Below are positions 32,952 through 41,257 of a stretch of 64,000 nucleotides of DNA, one piece after another; positions within the stretch are counted from its first letter, which is position 1; the number at the start of each line of letters is the position of its first letter. The stretch is from Bacillota bacterium (lineage in GTDB: Bacteria > Bacillota > Clostridia > Acetivibrionales > DTU013). Below the pieces are notes generated by a model. That model was given only the letters and a program-made list of their open reading frames with translations, ran no database searches and was not told the origin of the DNA. The stretch spans positions 68,192 through 132,191 of the forward strand of contig JAEYOP010000060.1 in the NCBI GenBank assembly GCA_023411575.1, read 5' to 3'. The translations under genes and the position numbers were made by a program.

Positions 32952-33419
32952 ATGAATTACCTGAAGGAGAGGGTCGCTTACCTTAAAGGACTTGCGGAAG
33001 GGATGCAGATCAGTGATTCTACCAATGAAGGAAAGCTTCTGAAGGCTATAATAGATGTATTGGAAGATGTGGCCATCGCCGTCGATGACGTGGAAGAGGT
33101 GCAGGAACAGCTCAGCGAGCAGGTGGATGAAATGGACGAAGACCTGGCCGAGATTGAAAGCATTCTTTATGACGAAGAGTACGAATGCGATGAATGCAGT
33201 GACGACGAGGATGAGGAAGAGGACGATGAGGACGACGATGCCGTAGCGGAATTCGATTGCCCTCACTGCGGGAAAAGCATTACGCTGGAAGCTTCCGACA
33301 TCAACGAGGATTCTATTGCCTGTCCGCATTGCAAAAAGGAAATAGAGATCGAATGGACCTGCGATTGTGAAGAGTGCGCAGACTGCGATGACGACGAGGA
33401 CGACGATACGGAACAATAA
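32952..33419 (+). CDS. CD1247-type acidic protein with zinc-ribbon cysteines
   Basis: 155 aa. Residues 1-75 match the CD1247 N-terminal domain known from Clostridia (MNYLKERVAYLKGLAEGMQ, then a helical acidic region). From about 78 it is extremely acidic (DDEDEEEDDEDDD) and carries CxxC pairs: CDEC, CPHCGKS, CPHCKKE, and a final CDCEECADC. The two CPHC pairs would form one zinc ribbon. Function unknown. The constant place after efp and before the sporulation operon is the only clue. Confidence 0.82.
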   Translation: MNYLKERVAYLKGLAEGMQISDSTNEGKLLKAIIDVLEDVAIAVDDVEEVQEQLSEQVDEMDEDLAEIESILYDEEYECDECSDDEDEEEDDEDDDAVAEFDCPHCGKSITLEASDINEDSIACPHCKKEIEIEWTCDCEECADCDDDEDDDTEQ

Positions 33420-33434
33420 AATGGAGCTTTTGGA

Positions 33435-33471
33435 AAGGTAGGTCCTTGGCGACAGGCGACCTGCCTTTTTT
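33435..33471 (+). terminator. Terminator after the CD1247-type gene
   Basis: AAGGTAGGTC pairs with GACCTGCCTT (one G-U) around a 13-nt loop, ending in a T-run (33466-33471). Confidence 0.85.
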
Positions 33472-33552
33472 ACAGCAAGGGGTCGGCTGAAGCCTGAACG
33501 GGTTCAACGATCCCCAAGGAGACGGCTGAAACAGCATAACAGGGGTGTTGAC

Positions 33553-34161
33553 ATGTCAGTGGGAAAAAAGGTTCTTAGGGAAATCTGGGAATGGATCATC
33601 GTATTTGCAGCGGCTTTTATTCTGGTACTGCTCCTGAATACGATCGTTTTCGCTACCACCCAGGTCAGGCAGACATCCATGCAGGATACCCTTATGGAAG
33701 GTCAGCACCTGCTCGTGGAAAAGATCAGCTACTTTTTTAAGGAGCCCGCCCGGAAGGATATTATCGTTTTTGTGGAAGACCAGTATCCGGCCAATTATAT
33801 TGACCGTGTAAAAATCTTTCTGACAGACGTTTCGGAAATTTTCAAGCCGGTCGAAGCGAAGACCAATATCCGGCTGGTCAAGCGGGTCATAGGGGTTCCC
33901 GGAGATACGGTGGATATAAAGGACGGAAAGGTCTATGTCAATGGCACAGTCCTGGACGAGCCTTACGTGAAAGGGGAAACCTTCGTCCGGGATTTTTCGT
34001 TCCCGGTGGAGAAGATTCCGAAGGACAAATACCTGGTATTCGGCGACAACAGGGAGGTCAGCAAGGACAGCAGGACCTTCGGCCTGATCGACCGCAGCCA
34101 GATCGAAGGCAAAGCGGTTTTCCGGTTCTGGCCGCTGAACCGCATCGGTGCCGTAAAATAG
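33553..34161 (+). CDS. lepB: Signal peptidase I
   Basis: Membrane serine protease that removes signal peptides of exported proteins. 202 aa. One N-terminal transmembrane helix (about 11-35), then the catalytic serine in QTSMQDTLMEG (about 41) and the catalytic lysine in RLVKRVIGVPGDTV (about 104), and YLVFGDNREVSKDSRTFG (box E). Bacillus-type single-anchor form. It has its own terminator on each side, so it is transcribed alone. It sits where Bacillus has yqhV, just before spoIIIAA. Confidence 0.95.
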   Translation: MSVGKKVLREIWEWIIVFAAAFILVLLLNTIVFATTQVRQTSMQDTLMEGQHLLVEKISYFFKEPARKDIIVFVEDQYPANYIDRVKIFLTDVSEIFKPVEAKTNIRLVKRVIGVPGDTVDIKDGKVYVNGTVLDEPYVKGETFVRDFSFPVEKIPKDKYLVFGDNREVSKDSRTFGLIDRSQIEGKAVFRFWPLNRIGAVK

Positions 34162-34197
34162 AAACAGGCGCTTTCGGCCATTCCTAAGGGAAAGAAG

Positions 34198-34225
34198 AGC
34201 AGGGATTCGACCCCCTGCTTTTTTT
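34198..34225 (+). terminator. lepB terminator
   Basis: AGCAGGG (34198-34204) pairs with CCCTGCT (34213-34219), followed by seven T residues. Confidence 0.88.
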
Positions 34226-34250
34226 ATGCGCGTTTTTCGTATCTTCGCAG

Positions 34251-34279
34251 GCATAAAATGGGACAAAGCCAAATACATA
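34251..34279 (+). promoter_or_regulatory. Putative sigma-E promoter of the spoIIIA operon
   Basis: GCATAAA (34251-34257), 14-bp spacer, AATACATA (34272-34279), which fits the mother-cell sigma-E pattern (-35 with ATA; -10 CATACAAT). It lies 46 nt before spoIIIAA. Known regulation of the operon supports it; the sequence match is partial. Confidence 0.5.
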
Positions 34280-34324
34280 TTATAAAGACCAAGGAGAAGG
34301 ACGAGGGGACCGGGAGGGAAACAG

Positions 34325-35299
34325 ATGAAGAAGGATATTCTGCCGATGCTTTCAAAAAGGCTTGCAGAGATCATGGAACGGGCGGTGCCGGAAAACCTGG
34401 ACGGCCTCGAGGAAATCCGGCTCAGGGCGGACAAACCGCTCATGCTCCTGAACTACAGCCGGGAGTGGTTTGTAAGCCGGGAGGGCCTTCTTACGGCTGT
34501 CCCGGAAGGAAGCGTCATCGTAAGGCAGGAGGACATCCTGGCAGCCCTTGAACGGATGAGCGAAAATTCCATCTATGCCTATCAGGATGAAATCCGGAAC
34601 GGCTACCTGACCATAAAGGGCGGACACCGGGTCGGATTATCGGGCCGGGTGATCGTTGAAGGCGGCAGCGTAAAAAACATAAAGGACATCTCCGGCCTCA
34701 ATATCCGCATTTCAAACCAGGTCATCGGATGCTCGGACAAGGTAATGGGTCATCTCATCAAAAACAGCATGGAGATCTACAATACACTGATCATATCGCC
34801 GCCCCAGTGCGGAAAGACGACTATTCTCCGGGATATAGCGCGAACGTTGAGCAATGGATATCGAAAAGCGAATTTCAGGGGCATCAAGGTCGGTATCGTG
34901 GACGAACGCTCCGAAATCGCGGCGTGCCTGCACGGTATCCCGCAGAACGACGTGGGGCTCCGGACGGACGTGCTGGACGGATGCCCGAAAAACATCGGCA
35001 TGGCAATGCTCATCCGTTCCATGTCTCCCAATGTCATTATTACGGACGAAATCGGGAACGAGGGCGATCGGGAAGCTATCCACGGCGTTTTGAACGCAGG
35101 GGTGAAAATCATTGCCTCCGCCCACGGCTATAATGTCTCCGAGCTGCAAAGCAGGCGGGAGGTCCTGAAAATGATGGAGGAAAGAGTGTTTGAAAGGTAT
35201 ATTGTGCTGGGCAATTCCAATGGCCCCGGAACCCTCCTGGAGGTAATCGACGGGTTCAGCATGAAATCGGTAACGGGAGTTTCTTCTTATGCTGTTTAA
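34325..35299 (+). CDS. spoIIIAA: Stage III sporulation protein AA (secretion-type ATPase)
   Basis: Cytoplasmic ATPase of the mother cell, related to type II/IV secretion ATPases, thought to power or assemble the SpoIIIA-SpoIIQ feeding tube. 324 aa. Walker A ISPPQCGKTTILRDIART (about 157-174), Asp box GIVDERSEIAAC, Walker B-like IITDEIGNEGD (about 238). Start: ATG with GGGAGGG seven nucleotides upstream. First of eight genes. Its last 11 nt overlap spoIIIAB. Confidence 0.96.
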   Translation: MKKDILPMLSKRLAEIMERAVPENLDGLEEIRLRADKPLMLLNYSREWFVSREGLLTAVPEGSVIVRQEDILAALERMSENSIYAYQDEIRNGYLTIKGGHRVGLSGRVIVEGGSVKNIKDISGLNIRISNQVIGCSDKVMGHLIKNSMEIYNTLIISPPQCGKTTILRDIARTLSNGYRKANFRGIKVGIVDERSEIAACLHGIPQNDVGLRTDVLDGCPKNIGMAMLIRSMSPNVIITDEIGNEGDREAIHGVLNAGVKIIASAHGYNVSELQSRREVLKMMEERVFERYIVLGNSNGPGTLLEVIDGFSMKSVTGVSSYAV

Positions 35300-35810
35300 A
35301 ATCGCGGGAAGCCTGGTCGTCCTTTTTTCCTGTACGTTCCTGGGGTACATTCTTTCGGCGGATTGCCGCAGGAGGCCGCAGCAGCTCCGGGACCTGCAGG
35401 CGATGCTTCAGATGTTCGAAAACCAGATCACCTACCTTTCCGATGTGATAGCGGAGGCTTTTGAAAGGATCGGAAGGGTATGCCGGAGCGAAACCGGAAT
35501 ATTTTTCACCGGAACGGTGGAACTGCTGAGGAAAAACAGGAACATAAGCGCCAGCCAGGCCTGGGAGCAGGCCGTTCGGCAAAATATCAAAAGAACGGCC
35601 CTCAACACGGAGGATGAAGAAATTCTCGGGGTTTTTGGCAAAATGCTCGGATGCACGGACCTGGAGGGGCAGGTCAGAAACATACGGCTTGCCCTGGAGC
35701 AGATCCGGCAGCAGGAGCTGAAAGCGGAAGCAAGCCGCATAAAAAACGAAAAAATGTACCGGAGCCTGGGCATATTGGGCGGGATCGCCGTAGTAATCGT
35801 ACTTTTGTGA
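35289..35810 (+). CDS. spoIIIAB: Stage III sporulation protein AB
   Basis: Membrane protein of the feeding-tube complex, structurally like the type II secretion platform protein GspF. 173 aa. One N-terminal and one C-terminal transmembrane helix flank a helical domain (CRRRPQQLRDLQAMLQMFE, about 30-48, is the conserved entry; GILGGIAVVIVLL the C-terminal helix). It overlaps spoIIIAA by 11 nt, so translation is coupled. Confidence 0.93.
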   Translation: MLFKIAGSLVVLFSCTFLGYILSADCRRRPQQLRDLQAMLQMFENQITYLSDVIAEAFERIGRVCRSETGIFFTGTVELLRKNRNISASQAWEQAVRQNIKRTALNTEDEEILGVFGKMLGCTDLEGQVRNIRLALEQIRQQELKAEASRIKNEKMYRSLGILGGIAVVIVLL

Positions 35811-35834
35811 ATGAGTGAAAAGGAGTTCGTAGCC

Positions 35835-36032
35835 ATGGGGGTTGATTTGATTTTCAGGATTGCAGCAATCGGGATACTGGTGGCCGTACTGAACCAGCTG
35901 CTGATCCGGTCCGGCCGGGAGGAGCAGGCCATGATGACAACGCTGGCCGGGCTGATCGTCGTGCTGCTGATGGTCGTCAAAGAGATCGCGAACCTGTTCG
36001 AGACGGTCAAAATGATCTTCAAGCTGAATTAG
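35835..36032 (+). CDS. spoIIIAC: Stage III sporulation protein AC
   Basis: Small integral membrane component of the SpoIIIA channel. 65 aa with two transmembrane helices (about 3-21 and 30-52). It starts MGVDLIFRIAAIG, matching the Bacillus start, with AAAAGGAG nine nucleotides upstream. A longer frame would begin at the ATG immediately after the spoIIIAB stop but has no ribosome-binding site. Confidence 0.92.
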   Translation: MGVDLIFRIAAIGILVAVLNQLLIRSGREEQAMMTTLAGLIVVLLMVVKEIANLFETVKMIFKLN

Positions 36033-36058
36033 CGGGCCTGTCCGGGAGGATTGTTGGG

Positions 36059-36445
36059 ATGCAGATACTGCAGATTATTGGGATCGGTATTGTCGCGGCC
36101 GTGATCATCATCGTGCTGCGGACGCAAAGACCCGAAATTGCACTTCAGGCCAGTATAGTCACCGGGATCGTCATCTTCCTGCTCCTGGCATCCAAGATAT
36201 CGGCGGTGGTGGAAGTGCTTGAAAGCTTTGCAGACCGGGCGGACATAAAACCGGTGTATTTTACCGCCGTATTAAAAATTACAGGAATAGCCTATATCAC
36301 GGAATTCGGAGCGGAGGTCTGCAAGGATGCCGGGGAGGGCTCCATCGCCTCGAAAATCGAACTGGCCGGCAAGGTGACCATAGTGGCGCTGGCCGTGCCG
36401 ATCATTACATCGCTGCTGGACCTGGTCCTGAAAGTAATGCCGTAA
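36059..36445 (+). CDS. spoIIIAD: Stage III sporulation protein AD
   Basis: Integral membrane protein, 128 aa, three or four helices, related in sequence to SpoIIIAC. Conserved EIALQASIVTGIVIFLL (about 25-41), ITEFGAEVCKDAGEGSIASKIELAGK (split as ITEFGAEVCKDAGEGS and IASKIELAGK, about 81-106). GGGAGG ribosome-binding site eight nucleotides before the ATG. Confidence 0.93.
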   Translation: MQILQIIGIGIVAAVIIIVLRTQRPEIALQASIVTGIVIFLLLASKISAVVEVLESFADRADIKPVYFTAVLKITGIAYITEFGAEVCKDAGEGSIASKIELAGKVTIVALAVPIITSLLDLVLKVMP

Positions 36446-36458
36446 ACCGGGAGGACAT

Positions 36459-37676
36459 ATGAAAAAGACATACAAAAGAGGCCTGAAAATACTGACAGCG
36501 CTGTTTGCAGCAATTATAACCATGACCGCCGCCGGATTCGTGTGCGTGGCGGAGGAGGAACCGCAGACGGCTCCGACGGTGGAACAGAGAATCCTCCAGG
36601 AGCAGTCCGCTTCAAGCGGGGCGGAAAGAATCGCGGAGGAGTTGGACAAGTATGCGGACGAGGAAAGCCTCGCCCTCCTGGACGGCTATGATCCGTCGCG
36701 GATCATCGGCGAGGTTTCCGCCGGAAAACTGGATTTCAATATTAAAAGCCTGTTGAATAATGCGCTGAGGACCCTTTTCAAGGAATTGTACCAGAATCTC
36801 GGCATCCTGGCGAAGCTGGCGGTGCTGATCGTCATCTGCGCCGTTCTGAAAAACCTGCAGTCCGCTTTTCTAAGTGAAAGCGTATCCGAAATTGCGTTTT
36901 ACGTCTGCTACGCCGTGATTGTGTCCGTCCTGCTTGTCAGCTTTAGTACGGCCGTCCGGCTTGGAACGGAAATTATCGACGGCATGGTGGGCTTTATGGT
37001 CGCTACCATCCCCATATTGATCACCATGCTGGTTTCGGGCGGCAGCATCACCACCGGGGGCGTTTTCCAGCCGGTCATGCTGATGGTGGTGGAAGTGACG
37101 GCCACGATCATTAAAAACGTATTCATTCCGTTGATCTTTTTATCGACGATTCTTACCATCCTCAGCAACATCTCGGAGAAAATCCAACTGACCAGGATGG
37201 CGGGCTTTATCCGGCAGATCGGCGTATGGGGGCTGGGGATCGTTCTGACGGTATTCATCGGCATCGTATCCCTGCAGGGCTCCATGGGCGCCGTCATCGA
37301 CGGCGTAACCAGCAAGGCCGCCAAATTCGCCATCAGCACCTTTATCCCGGTGGTGGGAAAAACCCTTTCCGACGCGGCGGACACCGTCATCGGCTGTACG
37401 CTGCTTATAAAAAACGCCGCGGGGGCCGCGGTGATGATCGGGATCGTGGCGATCTGCGTCGTGCCGCTGCTGAAAATCATAGCGCTTGTTGCCTTATACA
37501 AGGCGGCGGGAGCATTGTTCGAACCGATTTCGGAAAAGAGGATCATCGTCTGCATCAACGATGTCGCGGGGTCCATGCTCCAGATTTTTTCCGTGACTGC
37601 CGCCGTTGCAATCATGTTTCTGATTTCCATCACAGCCCTGATCAGCGCCGGCAACCTGAGCGCCATGATCCGGTGA
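36459..37676 (+). CDS. spoIIIAE: Stage III sporulation protein AE
   Basis: Polytopic membrane protein with a transporter-like fold (405 aa). An N-terminal signal-like hydrophobic stretch (about 8-28) ending at VCVAEEE is followed by a soluble region and about eight helices (from about 105). The conserved core includes SKAAKFAISTFIPVVGKTLSDAADTV (about 285-310) and KNAAGAAVMIGIVAICVVPLLK. Probably the membrane core of the mother-cell channel. Confidence 0.94.
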   Translation: MKKTYKRGLKILTALFAAIITMTAAGFVCVAEEEPQTAPTVEQRILQEQSASSGAERIAEELDKYADEESLALLDGYDPSRIIGEVSAGKLDFNIKSLLNNALRTLFKELYQNLGILAKLAVLIVICAVLKNLQSAFLSESVSEIAFYVCYAVIVSVLLVSFSTAVRLGTEIIDGMVGFMVATIPILITMLVSGGSITTGGVFQPVMLMVVEVTATIIKNVFIPLIFLSTILTILSNISEKIQLTRMAGFIRQIGVWGLGIVLTVFIGIVSLQGSMGAVIDGVTSKAAKFAISTFIPVVGKTLSDAADTVIGCTLLIKNAAGAAVMIGIVAICVVPLLKIIALVALYKAAGALFEPISEKRIIVCINDVAGSMLQIFSVTAAVAIMFLISITALISAGNLSAMIR

Positions 37677-37768
37677 CGGCGCCCGCCCGGCCGGAAATTG
37701 CGGATTGGAGGCAGGAATGCAGATGAATTGCGGATGGATTGCACATAAATGGCGGGCAGGAGGCGGGA

Positions 37769-38446
37769 ATGATTGATTTTGTGAAGGATTGGGTCATCCA
37801 TATCGTAGCGCTGGTGCTCTTTATCGTCCTGGTTGAAATGCTGCTTCCGACGGGCCGCATGAAGAAATATGTCAGCCTGGTAACCGGAGTCATTCTCATT
37901 ATCGCAATTATCAGCCCGATTGTGGAAGTGCTGGGCAAAAACGCCGATATCACCGCCTTCCAGATAACCAACAGCAATACCCTGGATAAGCTCCAGATCG
38001 AAAAGGACAGCAAGGTCCTGGAAAAGGCGCAGATGAAACAGATCGTCGAGGTCTACAGGGACAAGATCATCCAGCAGATCGAGCAAAGCGCGGAAGAGGT
38101 GGAGGGAGTGAGCCGGGCCAGGGCGGAGGTGCTGATCAACGAGGATTATGCGTCCCGGGACTTTGGAACGATACAGCGGGCCTACATTGAGATCGTGCCG
38201 AAGGAATCCGGCAAGCTTGAATCCTCCGGCGGGGAATCTGTTACGGAGAATGGAACCATCGGCATGGAGGCCACCTCCGTAAAACCGGTGAACAAAATCG
38301 ATAAGGTGACCATAGGCGACAAAGCAGACCGCGAAGCCATACCGGAAAACATTGATCCGAAATTGAAAAAGAGGCTCGAAGAGAGAATGAGCAGCGTGTT
38401 TGGCATAAGCAGCGAGAATATTGTGATATCTCAGGCAAAGAGGTGA
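37769..38446 (+). CDS. spoIIIAF: Stage III sporulation protein AF
   Basis: 225 aa with two N-terminal transmembrane helices (about 8-27 and 37-55), then a soluble domain with the ring-building fold shared with type III secretion proteins. The C-terminal end ERMSSVFGISSENIVISQ is typical. Start chosen at MIDFVKDW for AGGAGG five nucleotides upstream; a longer in-frame ATG ten codons earlier lacks one. The 92-bp gap from spoIIIAE is the largest inside the AA-AG block and shows no terminator. Confidence 0.9.
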   Translation: MIDFVKDWVIHIVALVLFIVLVEMLLPTGRMKKYVSLVTGVILIIAIISPIVEVLGKNADITAFQITNSNTLDKLQIEKDSKVLEKAQMKQIVEVYRDKIIQQIEQSAEEVEGVSRARAEVLINEDYASRDFGTIQRAYIEIVPKESGKLESSGGESVTENGTIGMEATSVKPVNKIDKVTIGDKADREAIPENIDPKLKKRLEERMSSVFGISSENIVISQAKR

Positions 38447-38450
38447 CGGC

Positions 38451-39047
38451 ATGGATTTTTTTAAAAAGCTGAAAGCGAAGATCGAGGGACAGGACCGGAA
38501 AAAGCTCATTGAAAACACGGTGATCGTGATCATTATAGGGATCGTCCTTCTTATAGCCGGAAGCACTCTGTTCCACGGGAAGGAAGCGGCGGGCGCCGGG
38601 AATGAAAAAGAAGCCGCTGCCAGGGCCGCATCCCCGGACAGCTCTCCAACGGCGGGCGATGACGCCGAATCCAGGCTGAAGGCGCTGCTGTCGCAAATGA
38701 AAGACGTCGGGAAGGTCGATGTGATGATCACCTACGCGGTCAGCAAGGAAGATGTCCCGGCCTATGACGTGAAAAGGAGCCAGAGCAGCACCCAGGAGAA
38801 GGATAGCGAAGGCGGGACAAGAAATGTAAGCGAAGAGCAGTACGACAGCACAGTTGCGTATGAGGACTCGGCGGACGGCGGGAAAAAGCCGGTCCTCTTG
38901 AAGAAAATCGAACCGCAGGTAAAGGGCGTGCTGGTCGTGGCGGAAGGCGCGGACAGCGCGGAGGTGAGGGAGAGCATCCGCAGTTCGGTCATGGTCGTGC
39001 TGGATGTTCCGGCCCACAAGGTACAGGTGGTGCAGCGGAAAAAGTGA
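38451..39047 (+). CDS. spoIIIAG: Stage III sporulation protein AG
   Basis: Forms the large ring in the intermembrane space of the feeding tube. 198 aa: a short cytoplasmic N-terminus, one transmembrane helix (about 21-40), an Ala/Pro-rich linker, then the ring-building domain (LKALLSQMKDVGKVDVMITY at about 82-101; VKGVLVVAEGADSAEVRESI toward the C-terminus). Ends VPAHKVQVVQRKK, as the family does. Confidence 0.94.
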   Translation: MDFFKKLKAKIEGQDRKKLIENTVIVIIIGIVLLIAGSTLFHGKEAAGAGNEKEAAARAASPDSSPTAGDDAESRLKALLSQMKDVGKVDVMITYAVSKEDVPAYDVKRSQSSTQEKDSEGGTRNVSEEQYDSTVAYEDSADGGKKPVLLKKIEPQVKGVLVVAEGADSAEVRESIRSSVMVVLDVPAHKVQVVQRKK

Positions 39048-39087
39048 CAGGTTTTCCAAAAAAACAGATATAAACAAACTATCCAAT

Positions 39088-39117
39088 GAATATATTATCT
39101 ATGGAATGGGACAAAAA
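39088..39117 (+). promoter_or_regulatory. Possible forespore-type promoter before spoIIIAH
   Basis: GAATA (39088-39092), 15-bp spacer, GGGACAAAAA (39108-39117), which is roughly the sigma-F/sigma-G layout. The -10 part matches only partly. The 105-bp gap before spoIIIAH invites a separate promoter. Confidence 0.25.
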
Positions 39118-39152
39118 ACAAAAATTTTACTTTTTATAAAGGGGGCAGTGTA

Positions 39153-39734
39153 ATGATGGTTTTTAAAAGGAAGCAGATCGTAATTTTAGCGTTGATACTT
39201 ATGATAGTGGTAGCGGGCTATCTGCAATACAGCTACAGGCAGGGAACCACTTCTACCAGCAGCGATCTCGGCGAGGCGGTATACGTTGACAACGAGGTCG
39301 AAAACGAGAGCCTGGCAGGGACCGACCAGGAACCTTCCGATAATGCGGCGGTTCAGAAAAATGTAACTGCTTCCAAAATGGCCAATGACTTTTTTGCCGA
39401 GTCGAAAATGGAGAAGGAAACCAGCCGGAGCAAGAACAGCGAGTCTTTGAAGGCGATTACCGAGGACATCAACGCCAGCAAGGAAACCAAGGCGGAAGCC
39501 TATGAAAAGATGATAGCCCTGTCGGACAACGCCGACAAGGAAATGCGGATCGAAACGCTGATCAACAAATTGGGCTTTGCGGACAGCTTCGTCCTCTTTG
39601 CCGATGACGGCAGCGTGGACATCGTTGTAAAGACGCCGAGTCTGTCAACCTCACAGACCGCCCAGATAACGGATGTCGTGACCCGGCAGGCCGAGGTGGA
39701 CGTAGTGGATATCCATATCAAGACCATGTTTTGA
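39153..39734 (+). CDS. spoIIIAH: Stage III sporulation protein AH
   Basis: Mother-cell membrane protein whose extracellular domain docks with forespore SpoIIQ. 193 aa: one N-terminal transmembrane helix (about 7-25), an acidic linker, a helical region (about 70-120), and the YscJ/FliF-like ring-building fold (IETLINKLGFADSFVLFADD, then VDIVVKTPSLSTSQTAQITD). Either of two adjacent ATGs could start it. Separated by 105 bp from spoIIIAG. Confidence 0.93.
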   Translation: MMVFKRKQIVILALILMIVVAGYLQYSYRQGTTSTSSDLGEAVYVDNEVENESLAGTDQEPSDNAAVQKNVTASKMANDFFAESKMEKETSRSKNSESLKAITEDINASKETKAEAYEKMIALSDNADKEMRIETLINKLGFADSFVLFADDGSVDIVVKTPSLSTSQTAQITDVVTRQAEVDVVDIHIKTMF

Positions 39735-39747
39735 TCACGGCGCATAG

Positions 39748-39779
39748 AGGTTTACTAAACCTGCCATAGATGCTATAAT
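39748..39779 (+). promoter_or_regulatory. Promoter of the Asp23-like gene, with overlapping dyad
   Basis: TTTACT (39751-39756), 17 bp, TGC-TATAAT (39774-39779, extended -10). A perfect dyad AGGTTT-act-AAACCT (39748-39762) covers the -35 and may be an operator. Confidence 0.6.
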
Positions 39780-39812
39780 GTTTTCTAGAACGAAACCCGG
39801 TGGAGGTATGCT

Positions 39813-40217
39813 ATGGAAGAAATTGGCCAGAGTGTTGTAAACGAGATCGGTGCGATCAAGATCACCGACGAGGTGGTAGCCATCATTGCGGGAATCGCCG
39901 CAACCGAGGTCCCCGGCGTCACGGGCATGAGCGGCGGCATTGCCGGCGGTATTGCCGAGGCCCTTGGCCGGAAGAACCTTTCCAAGGGCGTCAAGGTGGA
40001 GGTCGGCGAAAAAGAAGCGGCCATCGATCTTTTCATCATCGTGGAATACGGATACCGCATCCCCGAGGTAGCCTGGACCATCCAGGAAAAAGTCAAGAGC
40101 GCCGTCGAGGAAATGACCGGCCTGAATGTCATCGAGGTGAACATACATATACAGGGTGTGAATCTGGAGAGGGAACACAAAAAAGAACTCCCGGAGGATC
40201 AGACAAAGCTGAAATAA
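39813..40217 (+). CDS. Asp23/Gls24-family envelope protein (YqhY-like)
   Basis: 134 aa. Soluble Asp23/DUF322 domain: GAIKITDEVVAIIAGIAATE then VPGVTGM (about 13-39), and the closing YRIPEVAWTIQEKVKSAVEE. Such proteins collect at the membrane through AmaP, encoded next. In Bacillus, yqhY lies after accBC and influences acetyl-CoA carboxylase; here accBC are absent from this place. Own promoter and terminator. Confidence 0.92.
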   Translation: MEEIGQSVVNEIGAIKITDEVVAIIAGIAATEVPGVTGMSGGIAGGIAEALGRKNLSKGVKVEVGEKEAAIDLFIIVEYGYRIPEVAWTIQEKVKSAVEEMTGLNVIEVNIHIQGVNLEREHKKELPEDQTKLK

Positions 40218-40230
40218 AAACGTATTTATC

Positions 40231-40259
40231 AATAAACCCATTAGGGTTTATTTTTTTTT
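40231..40259 (+). terminator. Terminator after the Asp23-like gene
   Basis: AATAAACCC (40231-40239), 4-nt loop, GGGTTTATT (40244-40252) running into a long T-run. Confidence 0.9.
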
Positions 40260-40348
40260 GGCAATGCTCTATAATGGAAATACATCCTCCAAAGGAAATT
40301 TGTGCATGCGAACCAAAGACAACAGTTAAGGAAAGGGGTTGTATACCT

Positions 40349-40909
40349 GTGAATATTTTTTTCAGAGTTCTGCTGGCGATCTACGCCTTTTGCCTGGCGC
40401 TGGTATCGGCAACAGCCATGTATATCATCATCGTACCGGCCGCGTTTACCAGCTTTACCGGGTATCTAGCGGAGCAGATTTTTACGGAGGGAGCGACCGC
40501 CATCCGGATAGCAGTCTTTGCAATAGCGCTGCTCTTCTTTGCCCTGAGCGTGATGTTCCTCCTCTCCGGAGTGAAAAGCAACAAGGATAAAAAAGCGGTC
40601 AGTAAACATACTAATATTGGAGAAATTCGAATTTCACTGAATTCGATTGAAAATATCGCGATCAACGCTTCGAAAAAGGCTGGCGGAGTAAAGGAATCCA
40701 AGACCCTGGTCAAAAAGGCGGAGGACGGTGTGGAAATCGAGGTTCGCGTCATTGTGATGCCGGATTTGAGCATACCGGCCATATCCGAGGATGTGCAGGG
40801 AAGGGTCAAGAAGGCGGTGGAGGATGCCGCCGGAATTCCCGTGAAAAATGTGAAGGTGCTTGTGGACAGCATTTTTTCGGGAGTTACTTACAAAGCCAGG
40901 GTAGAATAA
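40349..40909 (+). CDS. amaP: Alkaline shock response membrane anchor protein AmaP
   Basis: 186 aa, starting at GTG with GGAAAGGGG ten nucleotides upstream. Two transmembrane helices (about 4-26 and 48-70) are followed by a DUF322-like cytoplasmic domain (GEIRISLNSIENIAINASKKAGGV at about 91-114, shown in part; then VDSIFSGVTYKARVE). In Staphylococcus AmaP anchors Asp23 to the membrane. A weak TATAAT -10 at 40270-40275 lies right after the previous terminator, so it may have its own promoter. DUF2273 follows 13 nt later. Confidence 0.88.
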   Translation: MNIFFRVLLAIYAFCLALVSATAMYIIIVPAAFTSFTGYLAEQIFTEGATAIRIAVFAIALLFFALSVMFLLSGVKSNKDKKAVSKHTNIGEIRISLNSIENIAINASKKAGGVKESKTLVKKAEDGVEIEVRVIVMPDLSIPAISEDVQGRVKKAVEDAAGIPVKNVKVLVDSIFSGVTYKARVE

Positions 40910-40922
40910 CAGGAGGTGCCGG

Positions 40923-41153
40923 ATGAACCTTGAGAAAATCTTAATGTACTACGAGGACCATAAAGGAGCCATTATTGGCGCCGGAACCGGCTTTTTGATG
41001 GCGATTCTGATCCTGATCCTCGGATTTTTCAAAGTGCTTTTTATTGCAATCTTTGCCGGTGTAGGGTATTATATTGGCAAACAGATCCATGAAGACAGGG
41101 ACTACATAAAGAATCTTCTGGATAGGGTTTTACCGCCGGGAACCTATCGGTAG
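40923..41153 (+). CDS. DUF2273 small membrane protein
   Basis: 76 aa with two close transmembrane helices (about 15-33 and 36-50): KGAIIGAGTGFLMAILILIL then FFKVLFIAIFAGVGYYIGKQ. DUF2273 proteins accompany AmaP and Asp23 in Gram-positive bacteria and probably belong to the same membrane assembly. AGGAGG ribosome-binding site; 13 nt after amaP. Confidence 0.9.
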   Translation: MNLEKILMYYEDHKGAIIGAGTGFLMAILILILGFFKVLFIAIFAGVGYYIGKQIHEDRDYIKNLLDRVLPPGTYR

Positions 41154-41257
41154 GGATGGCAAACCGCCGGGAATTGACCGTTGGGTGGCCCTTTCAGGGG
41201 TAGTGAACGGAATGCGATTACCCGTTTCAGGCGGCATATGGACAGGGAGGAAGACAG

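Noticed and set aside
39800..40909. A 369-codon frame running through the Asp23-like gene into amaP
   Set aside because: The first half is out of frame with the real Asp23-like gene and crosses a terminator; only the part from the GTG at 40349 is a gene.
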